Source: Io17-Chloro-G2 sp965226915 (lineage in GTDB: Bacteria; Chloroflexota; Dehalococcoidia; Lucifugimonadales; UBA3495). Taken from it: a DNA stretch of 64,000 nt. Positions 53,732-62,964 of this stretch are shown here, in pieces (positions within the stretch are counted from its first letter, which is position 1; each line of letters starts with the position of its first letter). Made by a program: the position numbers and the translations under genes. The notes under the pieces were generated by a model that saw only the letters and a program-made list of their open reading frames with translations, was not told the origin of the DNA and searched no databases. Where the stretch lies: positions 62,001-126,000 of the forward strand of contig CBDDEJ010000004.1 in NCBI GenBank assembly GCA_965226915.1. The letters run 5' to 3'.

Positions 53732-53892
53732 CCAGCGCTGCCAGTGACCAAGTCTACTGCTTCAAGTGCCGCAGCAAGACCGACACCCTGGAGGCCCAGG
53801 AAGTGGTCCTGAAGAACGGACGTCCCTCCGTCACCGGCCAATGCACCGTCTGCGGGACCAAGAAGTTCCGCATGGGTGCGGTCAGGAAGTGA
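53728..53892 (+). CDS. DUF5679 zinc-ribbon protein
   Basis: A 54-residue protein, MTSAASDQVYCFKCRSKTDT and onward, with two Cys pairs (YCFKCRSK and GQCTVCGTKKFRMG) around a NGRPSVTG turn, matching DUF5679 treble-clef/zinc-ribbon proteins common in Chloroflexota and Actinobacteria. GAGGAGG lies just before ATG 53728. These proteins are thought to bind zinc; role unknown. Intact. Confidence 0.85.
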   Translation: MTSAASDQVYCFKCRSKTDTLEAQEVVLKNGRPSVTGQCTVCGTKKFRMGAVRK

Positions 53893-54284
53893 CCGGCGGA
53901 AGTGAGAGACTTTGTTGCGCTGCTGTAGCTTGTAACCCGGGCCAGGCTGGTTGGGCTACCAGGGCCGGCTGAGCTGGCTCCTGGAGACAGCCGGTTCTCC
54001 GTCTGTGATGGTTATTTCCTCCCCGTGGTCGGGGATATAGCCCATTGTGAATGCGGCAAGCAGCCCAAGCACCAGGGCAAGCGGTGCTGTTGTTGCCAGG
54101 GCTCTGGCTCTCGTGTTCACCTTTATCATGACGGCGGCCATTATTGCGCTGTCCCTAGCGTGTGTCGATAACTCGGCAGCCGATGCTGTGATCAGGTCGC
54201 TTCGATCGCAGCCTTGAAGCTCTATCAAAAATGTACGAGAGTGCTCGGATGAGATTTACTGTGCCGATATGACGACTTTGAGCG
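53893..54284. other. Spacer with only a weak minus-strand ORF
   Basis: A minus-strand frame (54228 to 53956) contains one hydrophobic segment, TTAPLALVLGLLAAFTMGYI, after a basic start. It could be a small membrane protein, but nothing corroborates it. Otherwise nothing is recognised. Confidence 0.3.
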
Positions 54285-55829
54285 CAGCCGGAGGAGGCGA
54301 ACCGTCTCCCCCAGCCCGACGGCACCGTGAGACACCTGCCCTTCCACATCTACTCCATGAAGCAGGCCATCCAGGAGGGGTTCATCCTGGACGTCCTTGA
54401 GAACTACACGAGCATCCGGAGCTACTTCAACCTCGTCAAGAAGATCGACGACGACCCTGAGTTCGACTCCAGGCGCGCCCAGCGGCGCCTCCGCCATTAC
54501 GTCGAAGGACACGAATACGCCGTCCGGTCCAAAGCCGAGATCATGGTGGACCACTTCCACGAGTCAATATTCAGCCCGCAACTCATGGGAGCCAAAGCCC
54601 GGGCAATGGTGGTCACCGACGGCGTGGACCGCGCCATCGACTACCACCTGGCCATGAGCGAGTACATCCAGGAGAAGGGACTGCCCTTCCGGGCCATCAT
54701 CGCCTTCTCCGGTGAACGGGACCACAATGGGGCCCGGGTCAGCGAGGCATCCCTGAACGGGTTCCCCTCCGGCAAGATCCCGGAGATGATCCAGCAGGAC
54801 CCCTACCGGATCCTCATCTGCGCCGACAAGTTTCAGACAGGCTACGACGAGCCCCTGTTGAACACCATGTACGTTGACAAGACCCTGGGGAACATCAAGG
54901 CGGTCCAGACCCTCTCCAGGCTGAACCGGCAGGCATCCAACAAGGACAGGGTATTCGTGCTGGACTTCATGAACAACCCCGACGCCATTCAGGCCGCCTT
55001 CGAGAACTACTACCAGACCACCATCCTCGCCGACGAGACCGACCCGAACAAGCTCCATGACCTCCGGGGCACACTGGACCAGCGCCAGGTCTACTCCTGG
55101 GAACAGGTAGACGCCTTTGTGGAAGCCTACCTGAACGACGCCAACCGCGGCCAGTTGGACCCCGCCCTGGACGTATGCGTGGAGGAGTACCTGAAGCTGG
55201 ACGAGGACGGGCAGGTGGAGTTCAAGAGCTCGGCCAAGGCGTTCACCAGGCTCTACGCCTTCCTCTCCCAGGTCCTGCCCTACGGCAATGCCCAGTGGGA
55301 GAAGCTCTCGATCTTCCTGAACTTCCTGATCGACAAGCTGCCCGCTCCGGTGGAGCCGGACCTCTCCCGGGGAGTGCTGGAAGCTGTGGATATGGACAGC
55401 TACCGGATGGAGCGGAAGGCGGCCCAGAGCATCAGCCTGGCCGAGGAGGACGCCGAGATAGACCCAGTCCTCCCGGGCGCTGGCGGAGGAACCCATGAGC
55501 CGGGGATGGACCGACTCTCCAACATCATCGCAGAGTTCAACAAGACCTGGGGCGGCACCTTCTCGGAACCCGAGCGGGTCGCGGAGATCCTCAACCGGAT
55601 GCCGGACCAGGTGCTGGAGGACGAGGCCTACCGGAACGCCAGGACGAACTCAGACCGGCAGAACGCCCAGATCGAACACGACTCGGCAGTGAGGCGCCTC
55701 ATCACCGCGATGGTCCGGTGCCAGACGGAGCTCTACAAGGCGTATAGCAGCGATGCGGACTTCCGGGAATGGCTCAACGGGGAGATGTTCCGGGTGACAT
55801 ACCGGGATCGGGACAAGGAGCGAAGTTGA
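54285..55829 (+). pseudogene. Type I restriction enzyme R subunit (HsdR), C-terminal half
   Basis: About 510 residues corresponding to the second helicase lobe and C-terminal helical domain of HsdR. Blocks include LPFHIYSMKQAIQEGFILDV, FRAIIAFSGERDHNGARVSE, DPYRILICADKFQTGYDEPL (motif V) and QTLSRLNRQASNKDRVFVLD (motif VI). The N-terminal endonuclease and first helicase lobe are absent; an in-frame stop lies at 54279. No hsdM or hsdS is found. ATP-driven translocation and cleavage are therefore impossible; it is a remnant. The codons are clean, suggesting recent truncation. Confidence 0.88.
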
Positions 55830-56066
55830 ATCAAGTTTCCCCCAGAAGGAAGTTACCGTTCCCAGACGCATTCTCAACCCTAACCAGAAGAGCGCGAGAA
55901 ATTTACCCGTGAGGCGGTAACACCCACACGGGACCGGCCCTCAACAAGGGCTGGACAGTTCATCGCAACCCGGAAAATAACCGGGCAACCCCTAAGATAA
56001 CCGATCGAGCATCGGTATTATCCGACTGATGGGAAACTGCCCAATCTGAGGAGTAGCACCACTGCC

Positions 56067-56659
56067 ATGTCGAAACTACTGTATTGCGCGCTCTTCGTCG
56101 CCCTGACGACCCTATTGGCTGTTCCGGCCCGGAGACGAGTTCATCCCCAACCGCCGCGGCCCAGGCCCCGACGTCCGCATCCATTCCGGCTCCAACCGCC
56201 GCTCCGGTAAAAGTCCCGACTCCGACCAAAGTCCCGGAGCCAACCAAAGTCCCGGCTCCGACCGAGACCCGAATCCCCACCGCGATGCCGGTGCCAACCG
56301 ACGCGCCATCGGAAACAACTCCGGAGTCTGGAATGCCCGGCCCCACCGGTATGAACGACACGGGACTCCTCACGTCCGATCTGTCAGACGCCGAGCTGTC
56401 CTGCCTGTCGGAAATCGGAGACCCCCAGCAGTTGGTGACTCTGACCCGTGTTTACTCTCAGCGCGCTAGTCGGCTCCGAATTTCTTACAGCAATCCAGGC
56501 CACTCGGACCATGTGGCCGCGAACTTCCCGAAGGTTAACTTGATCTTCTGCCACCCTTGCTGGCCTTGGGTTATCGAAGCCTGCGGCGTGCCTCCCGGCA
56601 CCCGAACGAACACCTTAAGCCCGACGCCTTCGTCACGGCCTTCCCCATCGCCCCCCTGA
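56067..56659 (+). pseudogene. Lipoprotein with Pro/Thr-rich linker, frameshifted in the signal peptide
   Basis: ATG 56067 starts a signal (MSKLLYCALFVALTTLL); one base is missing near 56115-56119, after which the other frame gives the lipobox Cys (GCSGPETSSSPTAAAQ) and a long Pro/Thr/Ala linker (VPTPTKVPEPTKVPAPTETR). A short conserved-looking segment LSDAELSCLSEIGDP follows; the remainder to 56659 looks degenerate. It is similar in plan to other lipoproteins of this organism; function unknown. Confidence 0.6.
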
Positions 56660-56889
56660 AAACGACGGTGCAACCATTCCGAAGCCTAGTGGGTGGAATT
56701 CAAAAACCGGGCCTGCATTTTACGGTTTCCCGGATAAGCTTTTTCCATATTCGGGGGCCGATAACCCATCTATTGATATTTACCATTGACAGATCTTACC
56801 GGCCAACATAGAATTCGACCAATTCTCGACTTGCGATTATACGATAAATTTACAAAAATCCGAAGGCATAAAGGCATATAGGTGAAATC

Positions 56890-58695
56890 ATGGTGCATGG
56901 ATTACTTACAAGTCCTAAAGCGTTGGTTTTCACTCCTCTGGTGCTGCTCTTATTATTGATAATTGCCTGCGGAGCGGCAGCCACGCCCCAGACCGTTGCT
57001 CCTACCGCCTCGGCCACAGCCGCCGTCGCTCCTACCGCCTCCGCCCCAGCCGCCAGCCAAGTAGCGGTACCTACTCCCGTCCCACAGGCCACCGCTGCAC
57101 CTCCGCAGCTGCCCTCCTCCAGCGGGCAGCCGATAGTCGGCGGATTTGTGCCCCTGCAGGCCTACGCGGCCCCCGACCACTGGGGCACCCATTCATCGGG
57201 TACCCTCAACTCCATAATGTTTTCTTCGCCGATGTACAACCAACTCATAGAGTACAACGACGAGACCGACAACAACGACGATATCCGAGGAGACATCGCA
57301 AAGAGCTGGGAGATCACCAATGGTGGTCAGACCTATATTTTTAAAATCCACGACGGCATCAAGTTTCACAACGGCGCTCCGCTCACCTCCGAGGATGTGG
57401 CCTTCAGCATAAACCGCATGGTGGAACCCGGAGAAACCAGGCCCAGAGCGGGTGAGATCAGGTCCTATATGGAATTTGGAGCTGCTAAGGCTGTTGACGA
57501 CTCCACAGTTCAGGTGGACCTGAAGTTCCCCTCAGCCGACTTCATTACCTTCCTGGCTGCAGACGTGATGAAAATCCTATCCAAGGACGTGGTGGAGTCC
57601 GGGGTCGACGTTAGGAAACTGGAAAACGTGGTTGGCTCGGGGCCCTTCACAGTGAAGGAGACCAAGAGAGACGTTTCCACCGAGTACGAGTTCAACCCTA
57701 ACTACTTCAAAACGGGTATCGGCGGCGCCCGTAAACCCTACCTCGACGGCATGATCTACCACGTCATTGTGGAAAAGGGCACCATCATCGCAGCCTTCAA
57801 GACCAACCAGGTCCTGATGTCGGTAACGGTGACCACCAACCTGTCAAGAGAAGAGCGAACCAAGCTTGTAGAGGATATGGGGGGAGAGCTAGTAGAGCAT
57901 GGGTCGACCTACGGAGGGACCGGTGGCCTGATGTTCAACACCACCCGCGAGCCCTTCGACGATCCCAGGGTGCGAAAGGCCATCGCGCTGGCCATTAACA
58001 CTACAGAGATCGTTGAGATCGCCACCGGCGGGGATGCCTATTTGGGTAGCCCATTGCCGCCGGGGACCTGGTTTGGCCCGACCGTCGAAGAGGCCATCGA
58101 TCTTCCCCGTAATAGACTGACCGTTGCAGGAGACAAACACCCGGATGCTATTGCCGAGGCAAAACGGCTCCTGGTAGAGGCCGGCTTGGGAACAGACTGG
58201 GAACTCACGCTGACCTATCGTACGGTGGTCACTTATCCGGTTGTGGCGCCGGTGGTAAAAGATCAGCTTCAGGATAATCTGGGCATAACAGTTAAACTGG
58301 AGGCGTTGGAAAGCTCCACGGGATTGAAGCGCTGGAGAGACCTGGATTTCGGCATGGCAATCCAGGGCCACGCCTTCAGTACCTACGCCGCCGATGCCAT
58401 ATTCAGCGCGCTATACCGGCCGGGCGGCACCAGGAACTACGCCAACTATACGGACCCGGTCATTGAGGACCTCTTTCCCAAGCAGGCGGCCGAGCTGGAC
58501 CAAGCTGCGCGGTTGGAGTTGATCAAGCAGATGGACGAACGCCTCCTTGAGGTGACACCCAACTGGGTGCCATATTGGTGGGGGATAGGCACGTCCAAGC
58601 TGGCCCACAAGAGCATCAAGAATCTGTTCGGCACTCCCAGCACCCAGAACCAGTTAAAGCAGGAGAACTTCTGGTTCGACCCATCCGAACTGTAA
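56890..58695 (+). CDS. ABC transporter substrate-binding lipoprotein (peptide/nickel, SBP_bac_5 family)
   Basis: A 601-residue periplasmic-type solute receptor anchored by a lipobox (LLLIIACGAA) with an Ala/Pro/Thr-rich spacer. The SBP_bac_5 domain shows YNQLIEYNDETDNNDDIRGD, IAKSWEITNGGQTYIFKIHD, GIKFHNGAPLTSEDVAFSIN, and the end LLEVTPNWVPYWWGIGTSK. It delivers oligopeptides or related ligands to the membrane permeases encoded next (58882 and 59877). A strong hairpin terminator follows immediately, so the receptor is likely made in excess over the permeases, as is common. Intact. Confidence 0.93.
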   Translation: MVHGLLTSPKALVFTPLVLLLLLIIACGAAATPQTVAPTASATAAVAPTASAPAASQVAVPTPVPQATAAPPQLPSSSGQPIVGGFVPLQAYAAPDHWGTHSSGTLNSIMFSSPMYNQLIEYNDETDNNDDIRGDIAKSWEITNGGQTYIFKIHDGIKFHNGAPLTSEDVAFSINRMVEPGETRPRAGEIRSYMEFGAAKAVDDSTVQVDLKFPSADFITFLAADVMKILSKDVVESGVDVRKLENVVGSGPFTVKETKRDVSTEYEFNPNYFKTGIGGARKPYLDGMIYHVIVEKGTIIAAFKTNQVLMSVTVTTNLSREERTKLVEDMGGELVEHGSTYGGTGGLMFNTTREPFDDPRVRKAIALAINTTEIVEIATGGDAYLGSPLPPGTWFGPTVEEAIDLPRNRLTVAGDKHPDAIAEAKRLLVEAGLGTDWELTLTYRTVVTYPVVAPVVKDQLQDNLGITVKLEALESSTGLKRWRDLDFGMAIQGHAFSTYAADAIFSALYRPGGTRNYANYTDPVIEDLFPKQAAELDQAARLELIKQMDERLLEVTPNWVPYWWGIGTSKLAHKSIKNLFGTPSTQNQLKQENFWFDPSEL

Positions 58696-58704
58696 TAGGC
58701 TACT

Positions 58705-58741
58705 AACAGGCCCGGGGTGGCAAGGCCACCCCGGGCCTGTT
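58705..58741 (+). terminator. Attenuating/intercistronic hairpin terminator
   Basis: AACAGGCCCGGGGTGG pairs with CCACCCCGGGCCTGTT around a 5-nt loop, directly after the substrate-binding protein stop and before the permease genes. It has only a short T tract and may attenuate rather than abolish read-through. Confidence 0.8.
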
Positions 58742-58881
58742 ATAGGATGTGTGATTGCCAAACTCGCCAAGACCCTTTCCCCCGCCTTCCCCTGTGTCAC
58801 CGCGCCGTCAACCTACCGGTCGAGAAAATGTTATTCCGAACCTGGGCCACAAGCGGTGCTGACAGGTAACCAGGAGAAGAG

Positions 58882-59841
58882 ATGCAGACGTATGTAATCA
58901 AAAGAGTGCTCCTGTTCATTCCTACGCTCATCGCCATCACGCTATTCGTGTTTATACTATTGCGCCTTATACCAGGCGACCCGGCTGAGCTGATCCTACT
59001 GGGCCCAGAAGGGGACAATAGTTTTGCCCAGGAAGAGCTTGACGCTTTGCGGGCGAAGCTGGGAACCGATAAGCCTATCTGGGCGGAGTATGGAGTCTGG
59101 GTAGGGAAGATGCTCCGCCTCGACTTCGGTGTGTCTTTTTTTTACGATGAACCCATTGCCCCCGAGCTGGTCGGCAAGTTCCCCATCACCTTGCAGCTAA
59201 CTCTCATGTCGGTCCTTTTGGCCACGGTTGTGGCGGTTCCGTTGGGAGTTCTCTCCGCCATCAGGCAGGATACTTGGGCCGACTATGCATCCAGGATCAT
59301 CACCTTTTCCGGTATATCCATGCCCAACTTCTGGGTCGGAATTTTGATTATATACCTGCTGGTCCTCGTCTTCGACTGGCTGCCTACCTTGGGTTACGTA
59401 AATCCCTGGGAAAACCCGGGCCGAAACCTCCAACAATTAATCTTTCCCGCCCTGGCCCTGGCCACCTCCAATATGGCGTTTATCGCCCGGGTTACCCGCT
59501 CCTCCATGTTGGAGATACTCCGGGAGGACTTTATGCGTACCGCCCGAGCCAAAGGCCTTACCGAGCCTGTGGTAATGTACCGGCACGCATTGAAGAACGC
59601 CCTTTTGCCGGTGGTTACCGTTTCCGGCTACGAGTTCGGGCGTCAAATCTCCGGCACCGTGATTATCGAGGTTATATTCCTGGTGCCCGGAATGGGACGT
59701 TTTTTGATAGAGTCCATCTTTCGCCGGGATTACGCCGTGGTCCAAGCCATAGTGGTGTTGATAACAGTGTCGGTGCTGGTGGTAAACGTGTTGCTGGATC
59801 TGGTGTACGCCTGGCTGAATCCGAGAATCCGCTACACCTAG
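58882..59841 (+). CDS. ABC transporter permease (DppB/OppB family)
   Basis: A 319-residue membrane permease: first helix VLLFIPTLIAITLFVFILLR followed by the conserved RLIPGDPAEL periplasmic stretch, five further helices, and the cytosolic EAA loop (DFMRTARAKGLTEPVVMYRH, ALKNALLPVV) that contacts the ATPase. AGGAGAAGAG precedes ATG 58882. It pairs with the DppC-like protein 35 bp downstream to form the channel for peptides delivered by the 56890 receptor. Confidence 0.93.
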   Translation: MQTYVIKRVLLFIPTLIAITLFVFILLRLIPGDPAELILLGPEGDNSFAQEELDALRAKLGTDKPIWAEYGVWVGKMLRLDFGVSFFYDEPIAPELVGKFPITLQLTLMSVLLATVVAVPLGVLSAIRQDTWADYASRIITFSGISMPNFWVGILIIYLLVLVFDWLPTLGYVNPWENPGRNLQQLIFPALALATSNMAFIARVTRSSMLEILREDFMRTARAKGLTEPVVMYRHALKNALLPVVTVSGYEFGRQISGTVIIEVIFLVPGMGRFLIESIFRRDYAVVQAIVVLITVSVLVVNVLLDLVYAWLNPRIRYT

Positions 59842-59876
59842 CCGATTAACAGGTATTCGGCATTCAGGGGCAAGGA

Positions 59877-60788
59877 ATGAGAGAACAAACGGGAGCAGAT
59901 GCGGTCCTAGTAGGGGCGCGGCGAAGCAGCGGTTTGGCGGCCGCAGGGCGCCACACGGGAAATTTCTTTAAGCGTAAACCCCTTGGAGCCCTGGGCGCGG
60001 TCATCGCCACGATCGTGGTAATACTGGCAATCTTCGCACCTTTGATTGCGCCCAACGACATCGACGACACCGCCGCAAAGCACAAGTTTGCTGGCCCAGG
60101 GACACCGGAAAGGCTGCTGGGAGCGGACCAACTGGGCCGTGACGTATTGAGCCGGCTGATTTATGGCGCCCGAATTTCTCTGTATGTGGGAGTGCTCAGT
60201 TCCTTTATCGGGGTCGGGATCGGAATGATAATGGGCATCGTGAGCGCCTATTTTGGAGGAAAAACCGATCTTGTAATTCAACGTTTCGTTGATGCCATGA
60301 TGGCCTTTCCCGGCTTAATTCTGATCATTGCTATCATGGCGGCCCTTGGCGCCTCTCTAAATAACGTGGTGATCGCCCTGACCATAGCATACATACCCAG
60401 CACCGCCCGCATCGTCCGCTCTCAAGCTCTGGCCATCAATGAGATGGACTACATTACGGCGGCCCGTGCGGTGGGCGCAGGTAATTCGCGTATTATTCTC
60501 CGCCATATGGCTCCAAATACTTTCGCCCTAGCCATCGTGCTTATAACTATCCACCTTGGCGGAGCGATCATCGCCGAGGCGTCCCTCAGTTTCCTGGGCA
60601 TCGGAGCCCCGCCCGACACTCCTTCCTGGGGAGGCATGCTGCGGGGAGCGGCTCAGAATTATGTCGAAGTAGCGCCCTGGCTGGGGGTGTTCCCCGGCCT
60701 CGCCATAAGCATCGTAGTGTTTTCGTGGAACCTGCTGGGCGATGGCTTGCGCGACGTTCTGGACCCGCGGCTCCGGGGAACCGGCTGA
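59877..60788 (+). CDS. ABC transporter permease (DppC/OppC family)
   Basis: A 303-residue partner permease: cytosolic N terminus, helix ALGAVIATIVVILAIFAPLI, then the conserved GADQLGRDVLSRLIYGARIS and the EAA loop (MDYITAARAVGAGNSRIILR, HMAPNT). The frame is complete. Two ATPase genes normally follow (DppD/DppF type), but only about 200 bp further the sequence enters repeat copy 2. The transporter as seen here lacks its ATPases unless they are encoded elsewhere. Confidence 0.93.
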   Translation: MREQTGADAVLVGARRSSGLAAAGRHTGNFFKRKPLGALGAVIATIVVILAIFAPLIAPNDIDDTAAKHKFAGPGTPERLLGADQLGRDVLSRLIYGARISLYVGVLSSFIGVGIGMIMGIVSAYFGGKTDLVIQRFVDAMMAFPGLILIIAIMAALGASLNNVVIALTIAYIPSTARIVRSQALAINEMDYITAARAVGAGNSRIILRHMAPNTFALAIVLITIHLGGAIIAEASLSFLGIGAPPDTPSWGGMLRGAAQNYVEVAPWLGVFPGLAISIVVFSWNLLGDGLRDVLDPRLRGTG

Positions 60789-60997
60789 CCCAGGTCCCGG
60801 CTCTACGGAGGCAAGATCCCGCCCCAACACGGTCAGTCCTGCATCGGTGTGCTCTCCGTCGGCTCACTCCTTACGGCGGGGGCACCTTCGGGAAGCGGGA
60901 GATCAATTCTCTTGGAAGTGAGGGTCAAGTTCACTACATGGCGCAGTGTCATATCAGCATCGGAAATCCGCGACCGAGTAGCCTACGATTAGTCGAG

Positions 60998-61309
60998 ATC
61001 CTCGGGCACTCCCCTCAGGAAGACCTGGCCGTTGATGGCGCTGGAGCCGCCGGTTACCTTTCCGCGGGGCACCATCATCGGTTCGGAGGTTTCCGTGGCT
61101 TTCCCCATGTATTGCCAGTTGTGGTCGCTGGTCATGACGTCGGTGGCGCTGGCGAACCCGTATTTAACCTCCTCAGGCAGATGCTCGAAATCAGGGTAAT
61201 CGGGCCCGGCCTCGATCAGCAAAACCGACTTGGACGGGTCTTCGCTGAGCCTGGTGGCGATGATTGAACCGGCCGACCCGGCGCCAAGCACAATATAGTC
61301 GTATTTCAT
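60998..61309 (-). pseudogene. GMC oxidoreductase, 5' fragment in repeat copy 2
   Basis: The first 104 codons of the GMC gene (FAD-binding GAGSAG and PRGKVTGGSSAINGQ), identical to 48702-49013. After RGVPED the frame runs out of the repeat. Non-functional fragment. Confidence 0.9.
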
Positions 61310-62194
61310 CTGGTTCACCTCGTTGGTTGGACTGCAAAAATGGTTCGACACGCCTGTCCTGAGTCCCATAGAAGGGCTCGCCACGAATAGAGCACTGCCC
61401 AAAACCGCTCATCCTGGGTTGAGCACACGTCACTGACAAGCATTTTAACCTCAGGGATTCAGGTTTAATCGATCGACGAATGGATCAACCGGCTTTCAAA
61501 AGCCAGTTGATCCATTCGTTTGTTCGGGCTTTGGATGGCCTTTGCCCCTGAAGTACCACCGCGATAGGAGAAATCTGAAATGTCGAGTGACCGTATGAAA
61601 TCCACGAAGATCCGCCCGACTTGCAAACTTTGTAATCATAAGCCATTTCGACACCAGAGCGGTCTCGATTGGCATCTGCAACACATCCACCCAGTTGAGT
61701 ATACTGCCATGACCAATAGGCCGACCTCCGAATTCACGAATGGAACCCCGCCAGATCCTGATCCGGTATCTGAGCCAGTCCATATTCATCAAGATTTGGA
61801 TTTAAAGCCGAAGGCAATACCAAAGCCGTTACCGCCTCAACAACCCATGAGCGCGGACCATGACCCTCTTGAGTGTGATCACGAAGGTTGTGATGGCCGC
61901 GGCAATGCTCGCCTACGCCGGTATGTTCAAGCTATTTTGGCGCATCACTGTCGTCGCAATCGCCGTTGTTTGTCACATAGCCCGGAGGCGGTGAGACAGC
62001 GTCAATCGATTCCAGCGGGTTCCCATATCCGTCCTAGTCACTATCTAAGTAGTGAACAGCCGACGCCAGGTCCTCATCCACCTGCCCGTCGCAATCATTG
62101 TCCTTGCCGTCGAGGACCTCGAGCGAATTCGGATGTATTTCGTCGTCGGTGTCGTCGCAGTCGCCGCTATTGGTCACATATCCCGGCGCCGGGA
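60998..62194. repeat. 1,197-bp direct repeat, copy 2
   Basis: Second copy of 48702-49898. Left flank shares AGTCG just before the repeat edge in both copies, a possible microhomology joint. To its right the MopE-like gene continues intact to its start. Confidence 0.92.
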
Positions 62195-62263
62195 AATCCG
62201 ACAACAGGGGATTGGCCGGGCTGCCGAACCCATCGCCGTCTTGATCTTGGTAATAGGCGATAA
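61580..62263 (+). CDS. Protein with N-terminal C2H2 zinc finger (repeat copy 2)
   Basis: Identical to the ORF at 49284 through the repeat, with a different tail after 62194. The same C15/C18/H32/H37 finger and AGGAG ribosome binding site are present. The part beyond about 61870 is antisense to the MopE-like gene and probably not translated in this frame. The alternative hydrophobic frame here is 61860-61994. Confidence 0.5.
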   Translation: MSSDRMKSTKIRPTCKLCNHKPFRHQSGLDWHLQHIHPVEYTAMTNRPTSEFTNGTPPDPDPVSEPVHIHQDLDLKPKAIPKPLPPQQPMSADHDPLECDHEGCDGRGNARLRRYVQAILAHHCRRNRRCLSHSPEAVRQRQSIPAGSHIRPSHYLSSEQPTPGPHPPARRNHCPCRRGPRANSDVFRRRCRRSRRYWSHIPAPGNPTTGDWPGCRTHRRLDLGNRR

Positions 62264-62567
62264 CTGTAACCGGAGTCGCGGCCTGAGTGGGCGAAGGCGC
62301 CGGTGGAACCGGGGTCGCAAGGTCCGGTGTTGGCAACACTGTTGGCGCCGGGGTAATGGCTGCGGGCGTCGAATCCGGTGGCGCCGCGACCCTTGGGAAA
62401 GGGTATGGAGTATAGGTTGGGTAAACGGTGTAGGTAGGATATGGTGTCTGGGTTGCTTGAACAGGGTCAGCCGGTGCGGGGGTCAAAACGCCATCCAATC
62501 TCTCACATGCCAGGGCCATGGCTCCCAATATGAGAGCCAATATCAGCAATGTCACGCGACTTGGCAT
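61932..62567 (-). pseudogene. MopE-like metal-binding lipoprotein with in-frame TAG
   Basis: ATG 62567 (GGGAG upstream) starts a lipoprotein signal with LILALILGAMALAC. A Pro/Thr/Tyr linker (PTYTVYPTYTPYPFP) follows, then MopE/thrombospondin-3-like repeats: DQDGDGFGSP, GYVTNSGDCDDTDDEIHPNS, DGKDNDCDGQVDED, and after the stop DGYGNP and GYVTNNGDCDDSDAPK. TAG at 62034-62036 splits SD-stop-DGYGNP; the rest of the last repeat is in phase to a TAG at 61932. The truncated form would still hold two acidic metal-binding repeats and might function. Such repeats bind calcium or copper at the cell surface. Confidence 0.82.
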
Positions 62568-62964
62568 TGAGACATCTCCCAAAAAGTGGTCTGTAGGATA
62601 CAACGGGGCCGGTTCAGGCGAGAGACTAACTTATAGTCCGTATATCGATGTTAGCCGCGGATGGCTGTAACTTCCAACCCCTTTAGCCGGCCGGTCGCAG
62701 AATAGGAGATGGAGGAGGACTCGTGGATGCCGATGCGCTGCTGGATCAAACCGGCTCACTGCCAGTTTGTGTGGTCCGGCCGCCGCGGGTCGAAGCGGGT
62801 GCCTAAAGGACATCTTGTGATTAACGCAGATTGGCAGACTGACGGCAGTTGACGCGCTAGGCACGCCGTTTTATAGTTTTCCACATCCCGATGCGCGAAT
62901 ATTTAGCGACACCAATCTGATCTGGCAAATTCAGATCTATTCAATTCTATTAAGGAGACATCCC
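62568..62964. other. Intergenic, nothing recognised
   Basis: Divergent spacer between the MopE-like lipoprotein and the frameshifted esterase. No coding frame with family resemblance; an AAGGAG ribosome binding site ends it at about 62952-62957. Confidence 0.5.

Noticed and set aside
4448..62567. TAG reassigned as a sense codon across the genome
   Set aside because: The inferred original residues differ between sites, two of the six stops are TAA, and several intact genes end correctly at TAG.
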